NCBI RefSeq assembly: GCF_019880245.1
Contig: NZ_CP082287.1
Location: 1 to 64,000 of the forward strand
DNA: 64,000 nt
Direction: 5' to 3'
DNA from: Halobaculum roseum
GTDB lineage: Archaea > Halobacteriota > Halobacteria > Halobacteriales > Haloferacaceae
Shown here: positions 44,106 to 52,049 of the stretch, in pieces
Layout: the number at the start of each line of letters is the position of its first letter
How positions within the stretch are numbered: position 1 is the first letter of the stretch
Program-made: the position numbers and the translations under genes
Notes under the pieces: model-generated
Seen by the model: the letters and a program-made list of their open reading frames with translations, nothing else
Told to the model about the DNA's origin: nothing
Databases searched by the model: none

Positions 44106-44675
44106 TCACAGTACTGCAAGCACGAGTTTTGTTGCAACGAATAACGACGCCATCCCGAAGATGTCACCGGCGGTCGTCATCGCTGGCCCGACGAGATCGT
44201 CGGGGTTCATTCCCCGACGATACCCCACGAACACCACGACGACGATGACGGCGGTCAACACGAACCCAGCGAGCACACCGCCAACAAAGGCAATGAAGAC
44301 GAGTACCCAGAGCGGTGCGACGGCGTGACCAATTACCGAGAGAATCGCGAAGGTGAGAATGGCGGCGAACACGCTCGCGGTCAGTCCGTTGAGCAGCGCC
44401 GCCACGACGGCGTTCACGAGGCGGTCGTCCGGTTCGAACACCGGATCGAGCAACCCCTGGTGGAGGGCACTCGACAACCGAGACCCCAGCGACCCGTAGA
44501 CGCTCCCACGAATCGCCAGAAACGCCGGCACCATCACGAGCAAGCCCTGAACCGCTTTGAGTTCGGCGTCCATTCCCCCGAGGATCGTCCCTGCGAGCAA
44601 CCCGCCGAACGCACTCACCAGTACCGTCGGAAGGGCGCTTCGATACGAGTTTGTGACGACTGAGACGACAGACAT
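44106..44675 (-). CDS. Half-size MgtE/SLC41-type membrane protein, second half
   Basis: A 189-residue membrane protein with about five helices. ATG 44675 is used; the in-frame extension to 44828 is Ser-rich and non-coding. PAFLAIRGSVYGSLGSRLSSALHQG is typical of the MgtE/SLC41 domain (the pore-lining segment before an amphipathic helix), and ends with MNPDDLVGPAMTTAGDIFGM. It lacks the cytoplasmic N and CBS domains of bacterial MgtE. With the next gene it likely forms a heterodimeric Mg2+ channel. Confidence 0.85.
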   Translation of the reverse strand: MSVVSVVTNSYRSALPTVLVSAFGGLLAGTILGGMDAELKAVQGLLVMVPAFLAIRGSVYGSLGSRLSSALHQGLLDPVFEPDDRLVNAVVAALLNGLTASVFAAILTFAILSVIGHAVAPLWVLVFIAFVGGVLAGFVLTAVIVVVVFVGYRRGMNPDDLVGPAMTTAGDIFGMASLFVATKLVLAVL

Positions 44676-44772
44676 GACTATTCGGTCGGGGGCTGAACAG
44701 CTCCCGTTCTGTATTGGGACACGAAATTCTGGCTGAAAAAGCTGCTCGCTTTCAGTCGAGTGGATATCGGGT

Positions 44773-45333
44773 TCATGGGACGAGGAGTTGCACGACGGCG
44801 AAGAGGACGAGCACGCCGAGGACGTCACAGACGTTCGTGACGACGGGAATGACGACGTCGTCGGGGTCCAGTTCGAAGCGATAGGCCGTGTACGTCGCGA
44901 CGACGGTCACCAGAATCGCGAGGAACGCGAGGATGAGTCCACTCGCGAGGGCGACACTCACGACCATCCCGATCGACAGTTGGGGGTCACCGGTCACTGC
45001 GACGATGCCCCATCCACCAGCGCCGACGATGGGGAACACGCTCACGGCAAGCAACACAGTCGTGATCGTGTTTCCGAGGAGTCGGTCGTCGGTCGGGTCG
45101 AACGAGAGCATCCCGAGATGGAACGCCGTCGACAGCCGGGCGGACAGGATACTGCCGAGATTCCCGGCCGTTCCGATCATCACCGGGACCAACACCAGAA
45201 GCGTCGGGTACTGGAGGAGCGTCGCCTCGAACGAGCCCAGTGTGAGGCCGCCAACGAGTTCCAGAACAGTCAGCACGAGCAGGATCGGCAAGAGCGCTCG
45301 CGTAATCGACCGGACTGACCAGTGGTCGACCAT
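44773..45333 (-). CDS. Half-size MgtE/SLC41-type membrane protein, first half
   Basis: A 186-residue homologue of the neighbouring half-MgtE. ATG 45333 lies 2 bp after the upstream stop; GTG 45339 is an alternative. The pattern VPVMIGTAGNLGSILSARLSTAFHLG and LDPDDVVIPVVTNVCDVLGV match the equivalent segments of the partner. The two halves correspond to the two MgtE-type membrane domains of SLC41. Transcribed with the PhoU/TrkA-C protein. Confidence 0.86.
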   Translation of the reverse strand: MVDHWSVRSITRALLPILLVLTVLELVGGLTLGSFEATLLQYPTLLVLVPVMIGTAGNLGSILSARLSTAFHLGMLSFDPTDDRLLGNTITTVLLAVSVFPIVGAGGWGIVAVTGDPQLSIGMVVSVALASGLILAFLAILVTVVATYTAYRFELDPDDVVIPVVTNVCDVLGVLVLFAVVQLLVP

Positions 45334-45335
45334 CG

Positions 45336-46541
45336 TCACGCCGCCCAGTCTGCGAGTCGGTTGGCTCCTGCTCGCGTTCCTTTCGTAATGAGCACGTCGC
45401 CAGCACGAAGCGCCGTGTCCGGCGGCGGCGAGATCTGGTACTTCGTTCGGCCGTCGGTCGCTGCCGATTCTCGGCGGATCGCCACGATGTGCATCCCCGT
45501 TCGCGTCTTCACTTCGGCGTCACTGATCGTCGTCCCGTCGAGGCGACTCCCAGACGCGACAGTCGTTCGGTCGATGATCTCGTCGGATTCCTGGACGGCG
45601 GCTTCGACGACGGGATGGCTTCCGACGCCACGAAGCACGCCTTCGCTGATCTCGAGGGCCGCGTCACTGATGACCTCTGTACTGGCCGCGATGTGAAGCA
45701 ATCCTCGGATCGACACTGGGTCGTCGACCGTCTTGGCTGCACGAAGCGCCCAGACCTCGAACCGCGACTGGAGTGCATCGACCTCGACTTCGAGTTCGCG
45801 AACCTCTTCAGCGAGATCCGGGCTGTCGAAGAGCACGCTCCCGTACGCGAGATCGACGGCCAGTTCGCTCATGTTCTTCATGAGTGCGACCGTCTCGACG
45901 GCCCGGTCGAGATCCTCGAGTGGCTGTTCGGCCATCTCAGGTGTCGTAAACGGCTCGTCCGTGATCGTCGCGTAGACGCGTGCCAGTCCCTCCTCCGTTC
46001 CCCGACAGAACAAGATATCTTCGGCTTGGAGACGTGTCTCACGATCCGGATTGAGGAGCCAGTCGTCGTCGCGCCTGAGTGCGAGCACGCGGACGCCCGT
46101 CTCCGTCTCCAGATTGATGTCGCCGAGCGTTCGGTCGGCGTACGGTGAGTCTGCGCTGACGGTCGCGCGGGCGAGTGTCTCGACAGCGTCGGGGAGCACG
46201 CCACGGAGTGCCGGTGGCAGTCCGATGTCATCGAGGACGACCTTCGCGATGTCGCCTGCAGCGTCACTGATTTTCTCGGCGGCCCCGACGATTCCGAACA
46301 CGGGGGCGAGAGCTTCGGCCTCTTCGGGACGGCGGCCGGCCATCACGAGACTCATTCGGGCCTGCAACTGGAGGAGATCCATCTCGTCTTCGAGGGCGAG
46401 GACTTCCTCTGCGAGTGCCGCGTTTTCGAAGAGGACCGACGAATACGAGAGGTCGATGAGCAACTCGGCGATATCTTTCATCTCTCCGAGTACCTCCTTA
46501 ACGCTGACCGGCTCGTACTCGATTCCGTCGTCCTCGCTCAT
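45336..46541 (-). CDS. Tandem PhoU + TrkA-C regulatory protein
   Basis: A 401-residue soluble protein built of two repeats of PhoU-like helices followed by a TrkA-C (RCK-C) ligand-binding domain: residues about 10-110 PhoU, 112-185 TrkA-C, 200-300 PhoU, 320-400 TrkA-C. Typical TrkA-C segments are LGDINLETETGVRVLALRRD and ISDAEVKTRTGMHIVAIRRE. It is the first gene of the operon with the two half-MgtE channels and probably gates them in response to a nucleotide or ion. ATG 46541 is preferred over 46559. Confidence 0.88.
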   Translation of the reverse strand: MSEDDGIEYEPVSVKEVLGEMKDIAELLIDLSYSSVLFENAALAEEVLALEDEMDLLQLQARMSLVMAGRRPEEAEALAPVFGIVGAAEKISDAAGDIAKVVLDDIGLPPALRGVLPDAVETLARATVSADSPYADRTLGDINLETETGVRVLALRRDDDWLLNPDRETRLQAEDILFCRGTEEGLARVYATITDEPFTTPEMAEQPLEDLDRAVETVALMKNMSELAVDLAYGSVLFDSPDLAEEVRELEVEVDALQSRFEVWALRAAKTVDDPVSIRGLLHIAASTEVISDAALEISEGVLRGVGSHPVVEAAVQESDEIIDRTTVASGSRLDGTTISDAEVKTRTGMHIVAIRRESAATDGRTKYQISPPPDTALRAGDVLITKGTRAGANRLADWAA

Positions 46542-46761
46542 ACTGTGTACTGAGTCCACCGTTCACTTAATGGACTCCAATCGAGACCTCGATCAGCGAA
46601 CCACTCTTGAGACCCTCCCGGCGGAACGTAGTTACATATTGAGACGTGACGTAGACGTTCATATGTACAGCAACATCTCAGATTGAAGATGGATTATTCT
46701 GTCGTGGGGTCTGCTCGCCCCTGTTATTATGGTATTGGGACGCAAATTCCGAGATACTCGT

Positions 46762-46815
46762 GGCGATGGAGTCCGCCTTACCCCAACCGCCGAATCCGTC
46801 GGCTGATGACTCCTG
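46762..46815 (+). promoter_or_regulatory. Fluoride riboswitch (crcB motif), copy 1
   Basis: The aptamer fits the crcB-motif layout: GGCG/CGCC (46762-46765/46774-46777), a second stem GCCG/CGGC (46789-46792/46800-46803), the conserved GGCTGATGACTCC end, and a pseudoknot GGAGTC (46768-46773) with GACTCC (46808-46813). It precedes a small membrane protein gene (46848), whose GGAGGT ribosome site (46835-46840) can pair with TGACTCC, suggesting translational control by fluoride. Confidence 0.88.
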
Positions 46816-46847
46816 TTTCCACACTCCCCAAGGTGGAGGTCACCACG

Positions 46848-47054
46848 ATGGGACAACAGGATACACTAGATACGAACCACGCACCTGAACCGTCTGATAG
46901 AGCCTCGGCACTGCGATGGGCGATCATATTCTCAATTTGCTGGCTTATTGGATGGATTGTATTTTCCTACGTGACTGGAGAGACCTTCCGCATCGCAATA
47001 GAGACCGCACTCCCATATTCAGTCCTACTCGGTATCCTTGCGTACGTTCTCTGA
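46848..47054 (+). CDS. Small membrane protein under a fluoride riboswitch
   Basis: A 68-residue protein with two membrane helices (about 23-43 and 50-67; WAIIFSICWLIGWIVFSYV and then IAIETALPYSVLLGILAYVL). ATG 46848 is chosen over in-frame upstream ATGs because those lie inside the riboswitch, and because GGAGGT precedes it by 7 bp. It does not resemble CrcB. Control by a fluoride riboswitch, and its place next to a crcB pair with its own riboswitch, imply a role in fluoride tolerance that I cannot name. Confidence 0.8.
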   Translation: MGQQDTLDTNHAPEPSDRASALRWAIIFSICWLIGWIVFSYVTGETFRIAIETALPYSVLLGILAYVL

Positions 47055-47176
47055 AGAGACAGCTAAGAGAGGTCGTGACCGGTAGAAGACCGTAATTGAA
47101 GCGTGTTCAATAGTGATGGACAGTTCTCGATTCCAGAGGGCATAAGTGACGAGCAGAACGTTCTACTGATAGAATA

Positions 47177-47248
47177 GGCGATGGGGTCCGCCTAATCCAA
47201 CCGCCGAATCCGTCGGCTGATGACTCCTGTTCATGAGGACAGAGTCAT
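47177..47248 (+). promoter_or_regulatory. Fluoride riboswitch (crcB motif), copy 2, with start-sequestering hairpin
   Basis: Aptamer stems: GGCG/CGCC (47177-47180/47189-47192), GCCG/CGGC (47203-47206/47214-47217), and pseudoknot GGGGTC (47183-47188) with GACTCC (47222-47227). The same 3' strand can instead form a long hairpin: ATGACTC (47220-47226) plus TGT (47228-47230) pairs with ACA and GAGTCAT (47239-47248), burying the crcB start codon at 47247. The two folds exclude each other, so fluoride binding would release the start codon. Confidence 0.9.
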
Positions 47249-47642
47249 GGCAGAGAAAACCGCACACCCACTCGTTCGCGTCGAATCATTGGCACTCATT
47301 GCAATCGGTGGCTTTGCCGGGTCGAACCTCCGGTATTTCGCCGGATTTCTCTTGCCGGGGATGTACGGCACACTCGCCGTCAACGCGCTCGGAAGTTTCG
47401 CATTGGGGTTCGTTCTGTACGAAACGCTCTACTCGGGCGTCTTAGCCCAGGAAACTCGTGCTGTCGTCTCCACCGGGTTTCTCTCGTCGTTCACCACATA
47501 CAGTACGTTTGCATTGCAATCGAGTCAGGCACCACCCCTCTGGTTGGTCGTGAATATCGCCGCCAACTATACACTCGGATTTACAGGTGTACTGCTCGGA
47601 CGATACCTCGCACAGTGCGTCGATCGGCGGTGGTCCGAATGA
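47247..47642 (+). CDS. crcB: CrcB/FluC fluoride channel subunit 1
   Basis: A 131-residue Fluc-type fluoride channel. ATG 47247 is used; an in-frame ATG at 47220 lies within the riboswitch. Family segments include GGFAGSNLRYFAGFLLPG (Gly-x3-N-x-R-Y), TLAVNALGSFALGF (Asn of the pore) and STGFLSSFTTYSTFALQ (the phenylalanine track and Thr/Ser ion path). Four membrane helices. It overlaps the second crcB gene by 4 bp; two different subunits probably form an antiparallel heterodimer. Confidence 0.95.
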   Translation: MAEKTAHPLVRVESLALIAIGGFAGSNLRYFAGFLLPGMYGTLAVNALGSFALGFVLYETLYSGVLAQETRAVVSTGFLSSFTTYSTFALQSSQAPPLWLVVNIAANYTLGFTGVLLGRYLAQCVDRRWSE

Positions 47643-48001
47643 TCGAGTTCGACCCTGCACACGTCGTCGGCACCGGAGGAGCGGTCGGTGCGCTGCTTCG
47701 TCACTACGTGAGCCAGCTCGTCGATGTCGAAGAGTTCCCGACGGGGACGTTCACCGTGAACGTCCTCGGAAGCTTTGCACTCGGCTTCATCACGTTCCTC
47801 GGTGCGGACACGACGCTCCTATTGCTGTTCGGAACCGGTGTCTGTGGGTCGTTTACGACCTTCTCATCATTCTCCTTCGAGACAGTCCGTCTCTGGGAGA
47901 CAGGAGAACGAACTCGGGCGGTAGGCAACGCTGGAGGCAATCTGTTTGGCGCAGGGCTCGCAATTGGGTTAGCGTGGGGACTCGTCCAACTACTCGGTTG
48001 A
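47639..48001 (+). CDS. crcB: CrcB/FluC fluoride channel subunit 2
   Basis: A 120-residue partner subunit. ATG 47639 overlaps the first crcB. Motifs: GGAVGALLRHYVSQL, GTFTVNVLGSFALGF and GTGVCGSFTTFSSFSFET match the FluC pattern. Four membrane helices. The pair is the usual two-gene form of FluC, in which the two proteins insert with opposite topology and together form two fluoride pores. Confidence 0.95.
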   Translation: MIEFDPAHVVGTGGAVGALLRHYVSQLVDVEEFPTGTFTVNVLGSFALGFITFLGADTTLLLLFGTGVCGSFTTFSSFSFETVRLWETGERTRAVGNAGGNLFGAGLAIGLAWGLVQLLG

Positions 48002-48007
48002 GGAGGG

Positions 48008-48445
48008 TCAGTCGTCTTCGTTGATTCGAACGATATGAACGGGGATTGGAGTCTGACGGATGATTTTCTCGGTGACACTCCCGATGAGGAACCGATTGAA
48101 TCCAGTTCGCCCGTGGGTTCCCATAACGATCAGGTCAATGTCGTGGTCGGCTACGTACCGTAGGATTTCCTCGTGCGGTATGCCCTTTCGAATGGCCGTC
48201 TCACTCGGCACACCGACAGCTTCGGCCTCGGTCTGGATGGCTTCGAGCGCTGTTTCACCGGTAGCCTCGAGCTCGTCTGCCAGCGTGAGCCACTTCGACT
48301 CGGGAAGTGTGTTGTAATCCCGCGTATCGACGACGTAGAGTCCGCGAACAGTTGCTCCCGTGAGGTCAGCTAATCGAACGCCTTCATGGATTGCTTTCGT
48401 CGCTCCCGCGCTCCCGTCAGTTGGAATCAGAATCTGTTGGTACAT
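48008..48445 (-). CDS. Universal stress protein (UspA) family
   Basis: A 145-residue UspA protein. ATG 48445 is chosen to match the family start (MYQQILIPTDGSAGATKAI). The ATP-binding signature GTHGRTGFNRFLIGSVTEKIIRQTPIPV has the G-x2-G-x9-G-S pattern, so it probably binds ATP. It is convergent with crcB, with stops 6 bp apart, and may be stress-related. Confidence 0.92.
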   Translation of the reverse strand: MYQQILIPTDGSAGATKAIHEGVRLADLTGATVRGLYVVDTRDYNTLPESKWLTLADELEATGETALEAIQTEAEAVGVPSETAIRKGIPHEEILRYVADHDIDLIVMGTHGRTGFNRFLIGSVTEKIIRQTPIPVHIVRINEDD

Positions 48446-48640
48446 AAGAGACAATATGCGTGGTGACCTCTTCAATTCGGGCCTCTATCGTCCAGTTACC
48501 TATCTAACCGTGTCGTGGAGCCTCCTCTCATAACGTGGCACTGGCTCAAGACCAAACGTCGCCAGCCCTCGTACGTTTATTTTCCCCTTAATGGGTGAAG
48601 GGTTCGCCGTACGGGCGAATCTCGATAATTGGTGAGACAC

Positions 48641-49567
48641 ATGGCGACGAGAGATATCTACGAAACAAGCTTCGACGAGGACGTCCAGACAAACTCCAGC
48701 ACGAACCCATGTCCGGAGTGCGATGGCCGAGTCACTACTAACTCGGTCGAAACTATCTGTGAAGACTGTGGACTCGTTATTGACGAACAACGAATCGACC
48801 ACGGTCCTGAATGGAGAACTCACGATCAGGACCAGCGAAAGCGGACGGGCGCTCCACTGACTACGGCACGGCATGACCGAGGGCTGTCGACCGAGATCGG
48901 TCGCGGGAAAGATGCAAACGGGAACGAACTCTCTGGACGAAAGCGCCAGCGGCTATCCCGAATGCGGCGTGAACAGACTCGTGGTCGGTTCCAGTCGAAA
49001 GCCGAGCGAAATCTCGCACACGGCCTGGGTGAAGTTCGAAGAATCGCGAGCGTCCTCGAACTCTCAGGTTCGGTCCGTGATCAGGCGTGCCAACTGTTCC
49101 GGAATGCTCAGAATGAAGACCTGCTTCGAGGCCGATCAATCGAAGCGATAGCTGCAGCTAGCGTGTACGGGGCCTGTCGTTGTAACGGCCACCCGCGGTT
49201 ACTCGACGATGTCGTCGACGCAGCACGCGTCGAACAATCGAGAGTCGCAAATGCGTACAAGACGCTGAATACAGAACTTGGACTGCCGACCCAGCCTGTT
49301 CGACCGAGCGAATTCATCCCCCGGCTTGCGTCGGAACTTGATATTCCAGCGTACATCCGACAGCGAGCTCGGAGGCTGGCCGAACAGTCGGAATCGACAG
49401 GAGTAGCGTCGGGCGTCAAACCATCAGGATTCGCAGCTGCCTGTCTGTACAAGGCGGGTCGCGAAGAGGGACGATGGCTGACACAGGCGGAAGTCGCTGC
49501 GGCGGCGAGCGTCACTGCACCAACCATCCGGTCGCATCAAGACGTACTGCGCGAGTTGGCCACCTGA
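48641..49567 (+). CDS. tfb: Transcription initiation factor TFB
   Basis: A 308-residue TFIIB-type factor that recruits RNA polymerase to TBP-bound promoters. ATG 48641 gives a start near the zinc ribbon (CPECDGR...CEDCGLV, about 22-45). The B-finger/linker region includes EWRTHDQDQRKRTGAP. Two cyclin-like repeats follow (about 115-205 and 210-300), with a C-terminal HTH (AEVAAAASVTAPTIRSHQDVL). Haloarchaea carry several TFBs, and plasmid-borne ones often control accessory regulons. It probably gives this element its own transcription specificity; that is inferred. Confidence 0.93.
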   Translation: MATRDIYETSFDEDVQTNSSTNPCPECDGRVTTNSVETICEDCGLVIDEQRIDHGPEWRTHDQDQRKRTGAPLTTARHDRGLSTEIGRGKDANGNELSGRKRQRLSRMRREQTRGRFQSKAERNLAHGLGEVRRIASVLELSGSVRDQACQLFRNAQNEDLLRGRSIEAIAAASVYGACRCNGHPRLLDDVVDAARVEQSRVANAYKTLNTELGLPTQPVRPSEFIPRLASELDIPAYIRQRARRLAEQSESTGVASGVKPSGFAAACLYKAGREEGRWLTQAEVAAAASVTAPTIRSHQDVLRELAT

Positions 49568-49738
49568 TTCATCGTATTCAAAAGATCTCGTCAGTTCTGA
49601 GGAGCAGGCCTGCCGTGAGCAGGAGGTGATCGAGTACTCCCGTCGTCGCATGTCCATCGTGTGACCGGTAACGCCGTAGCGAGGCGGGAAAGATCGGAGG
49701 CGAAGCGCTCATCAGACCCGTTATCCTGTCTTGAACTA

Positions 49739-50395
49739 GTGACGCAGGAGTTCGTCGACGCACTGTCCGTGGATCCATTCGCCGTCATGAACACGATTGG
49801 GCTCGTCGCGTTCGCCCTTGTCGGGGCCACCAAGGCGATCCGCGAGGAGTTCGATCTATTCGGTGTCACGGTGGTCGGCCTCGCTACGGCATTTGCAGGC
49901 GGGATGACCCGTGATCTCCTTGTCAATCGGATTCCGCTCGCGCTCAGTACACCCACCGAGATCGCCCTCGGTTTGCTCGGTGTCGGACTAGCGGTTGGAG
50001 TGAGCGCCGTCCTCGAGTCAGCCGACACGCATCCAGTGACACAGCTCTCGGATGCAATCGGGCTCGCCGCGTTTACAACGACAGGCGCTATCGTCGCGAC
50101 GCAGGCCGGAATCCCCGCCTTCGGCGTCGTCGCGATTGCGACGATCAACGCGGTCGGGGGTGGTGCTGTGGCCGATATCCTGCTGGATCGCTCGCCATTT
50201 ATCCTGCTCGACGATTTCTACGCCAGCTGTGCGGTACTGGGTGGGAGTGCATACTGGATGATCGTCGCTGTCGGAGGGGCGACCGGAACCGCTGCAGCGG
50301 TGTGCGCAGCGATGGTTGTAGGCACACGAATTGCGGCACTTATCTACGGCTGGTCACTTCCGACTGCACAGGTACTGGGACTAACACGAGAGTAG
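49739..50395 (+). CDS. TRIC-type cation channel / UPF0126 membrane protein
   Basis: A protein of about 218 residues from GTG 49739 (an upstream ATG at 49661 adds 26 non-hydrophobic residues). It has about seven membrane helices in two repeats of the UPF0126 domain: LVGATKAIREEFDLFGVTVVGLATAFAGGMTRDLLVNRIP and GAIVATQAGIPAFGVVAIATINAVGGGAVADILLDRSPF. The Gly-Gly-x-x-Arg-Asp and the Gly-Gly-Gly motifs are conserved. The family includes TRIC-like K+ channels. Confidence 0.88.
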   Translation: MTQEFVDALSVDPFAVMNTIGLVAFALVGATKAIREEFDLFGVTVVGLATAFAGGMTRDLLVNRIPLALSTPTEIALGLLGVGLAVGVSAVLESADTHPVTQLSDAIGLAAFTTTGAIVATQAGIPAFGVVAIATINAVGGGAVADILLDRSPFILLDDFYASCAVLGGSAYWMIVAVGGATGTAAAVCAAMVVGTRIAALIYGWSLPTAQVLGLTRE

Positions 50396-50502
50396 CGCCT
50401 CAGGGGCCACGGAGATGAAGACAGAGAGAGCGGAGGTTATCGGCGTTCCTGTTCCCCGAGCGGCCGATCATCACCGACGGACTACCGTCGGTCTGACAGC
50501 AT

Positions 50503-50856
50503 TCAGAGCCAGTCCTCACCCCAAGCGTCGAGCGACTCGAACACTGGACAGAGGGCGTTTCCCTTCTCAGTCAGCGTGTAGTAACTCGCCACCGGTGACT
50601 CGAACTCCTTCCGGTTCTCGATGAACCCTTCCTCCGCTAAGTCGTCAAGCACCCGCGAGAGCGTGTAGGAACTCGCGCCCGTCGAACGTTTGAGTTCGTT
50701 GAATCGCTTTTCACCGTCGCGCAGGTCGTTCAGGACGATGAGCTTCCACTTCGCCCCCATCTCCTCGACCGCTCCGACGACGTTGCAGACGTCCGCATTC
50801 CGCTGTTCGACCTCGGTGTCTTCGCCCGTGTCAGCCTCAGGTGGTTGGGTCGCCAT
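50503..50856 (-). CDS. HxlR-family transcription regulator
   Basis: A 117-residue winged-helix regulator. DVCNVVGAVEEMGAKWKLIVLNDLRDGEKRFNELKRSTG is the HxlR signature, with a cysteine near the N-terminus (Cys24) that senses electrophiles or redox state in related repressors. GFIENRKEFESPVASYYTLTEKG forms the wing. It is divergent from the SDR gene (start to start 62 bp), so it probably represses the SDR/DoxX/VOC operon. Confidence 0.9.
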   Translation of the reverse strand: MATQPPEADTGEDTEVEQRNADVCNVVGAVEEMGAKWKLIVLNDLRDGEKRFNELKRSTGASSYTLSRVLDDLAEEGFIENRKEFESPVASYYTLTEKGNALCPVFESLDAWGEDWL

Positions 50857-50918
50857 TACTTGGTCACACTATTGTTGCCTGAGCTATATATAGGTTTGGG
50901 AGCAAACTAGGTAATGTA

Positions 50919-51620
50919 ATGGAACTACAACACTCGACGGTGCTCGTGACCGGCGCAACCGGCAACATGGGCCCGTACGTGACTGATTCGCTGATCGAGA
51001 GCGGCGCCGACGTCGTCGGTACCTACGTCACCGAAACGGCGAGAGATGAAGTAGCGACCCGCGCTGAACACGCCGATGCAGTATCGTACTACCAGGTCGA
51101 TCTAACCGATCAGGCGGCGGTCGACGCCTTCGCCGAGACGGTTGTCGATGACCACGGATCGGTCGATCACATCGTTGGCCTCGCTGGTGGGTTCTCGATG
51201 GGCGGCGTCAGCGATACCGACGCCGATGCGTTCCAGGCCGCGTTGAATCGCCACGCGACGACGGCGTTCCTGACCGTTAAGGCCTTCGCGGAGCACCTCG
51301 ACGAGCGCAGCGGAGTCGTTCTGTTCAGCTCTGACCGCGCCATCACCCCCGTCGGCGGGACGCTCGCGTACGACGTCGGCAAGGGCGCGGTTCGAACGCT
51401 GACCGAGTCGCTCGATGTCGAACTTGAGGCCCGCGTCAACGCCGTGGCTCCGTTCCTCATCGATGTCCCGGGGAACCGCGAAGCGATGCCCGACGCCGAT
51501 TTCTCGGAGTGGACGGCACCGGAGGCCGTCGTCGACGAAGTTGTTCACCTGCTTTCGAACGCGGGTGTTACGGGGCAGATCGTCCAGCTGACCGGTGGGC
51601 AGCCGGGGGTCGAGGACTGA
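50919..51620 (+). CDS. Short-chain dehydrogenase/reductase
   Basis: A 233-residue NAD(P)-binding oxidoreductase of the SDR family. The Rossmann motif is VLVTGATGNMGPYVTDSL. The usual Tyr-x3-Lys is present as YDVGKGAV with a preceding Ser (LFSSDRAI). The C-terminus GQIVQLTGGQPG fits the family. Its stop overlaps the DoxX start (TGATG). It is divergent from the HxlR gene and probably part of an electrophile- or quinone-response operon. Confidence 0.9.
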   Translation: MELQHSTVLVTGATGNMGPYVTDSLIESGADVVGTYVTETARDEVATRAEHADAVSYYQVDLTDQAAVDAFAETVVDDHGSVDHIVGLAGGFSMGGVSDTDADAFQAALNRHATTAFLTVKAFAEHLDERSGVVLFSSDRAITPVGGTLAYDVGKGAVRTLTESLDVELEARVNAVAPFLIDVPGNREAMPDADFSEWTAPEAVVDEVVHLLSNAGVTGQIVQLTGGQPGVED

Positions 51621-52039
51621 TGGCGCTGGAGACTGCAGCTGGTGGGCTCGCGTTTCTGGTGGGCCGCGTCGTCTTCGGCGTCCTGCTCGGGTTCATGGGG
51701 CTCGGTCACTTCACGGGGCTCGACGGAATGAGTGGCTACGCCGAAGCCAAGGGCGTTCCCGCCCCGCGGCTCGCCGTCATCCTGTCTGGCCTCATGCTCA
51801 TCGCTGGCGGACTTGCCATCGCGCTTGGCGTCTACCCACTGGTCGGAGCAGCGGTTATCGCGCTATTCTTCCTGGGCGTGACGCCGGTCATGCACGACTT
51901 CTGGACGGTCGATGACCCCGAACAGCGGCAGTCTGAGATGACGAACTTCCTGAAGAACGCCACGCTCTTCGGCGCTGCGCTCGTTCTCGCAGCATTCAGT
52001 AGCACCGCCTGGCCGTACGCGCTCAACATCGGGCTCTGA
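51620..52039 (+). CDS. DoxX-family membrane protein
   Basis: A 139-residue four-helix membrane protein. GRVVFGVLLGFMGLGHFTGLDGMSGYAEAKGVPAPRLAVILSGLMLIAGGLAIALG is typical of the DoxX family, which is linked with quinone or thiosulphate-oxidising oxidoreductases. It overlaps the SDR gene by one base and precedes a VOC protein. Operon membership suggests co-regulation by HxlR. Confidence 0.9.
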   Translation: MALETAAGGLAFLVGRVVFGVLLGFMGLGHFTGLDGMSGYAEAKGVPAPRLAVILSGLMLIAGGLAIALGVYPLVGAAVIALFFLGVTPVMHDFWTVDDPEQRQSEMTNFLKNATLFGAALVLAAFSSTAWPYALNIGL

Positions 52040-52049
52040 GATGTCTCCC

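Noticed and set aside
47220-47246. An upstream in-frame ATG for the first crcB gene
   Set aside because: It falls inside the conserved 3' part of the fluoride riboswitch, so the ATG at 47247 is more plausible.
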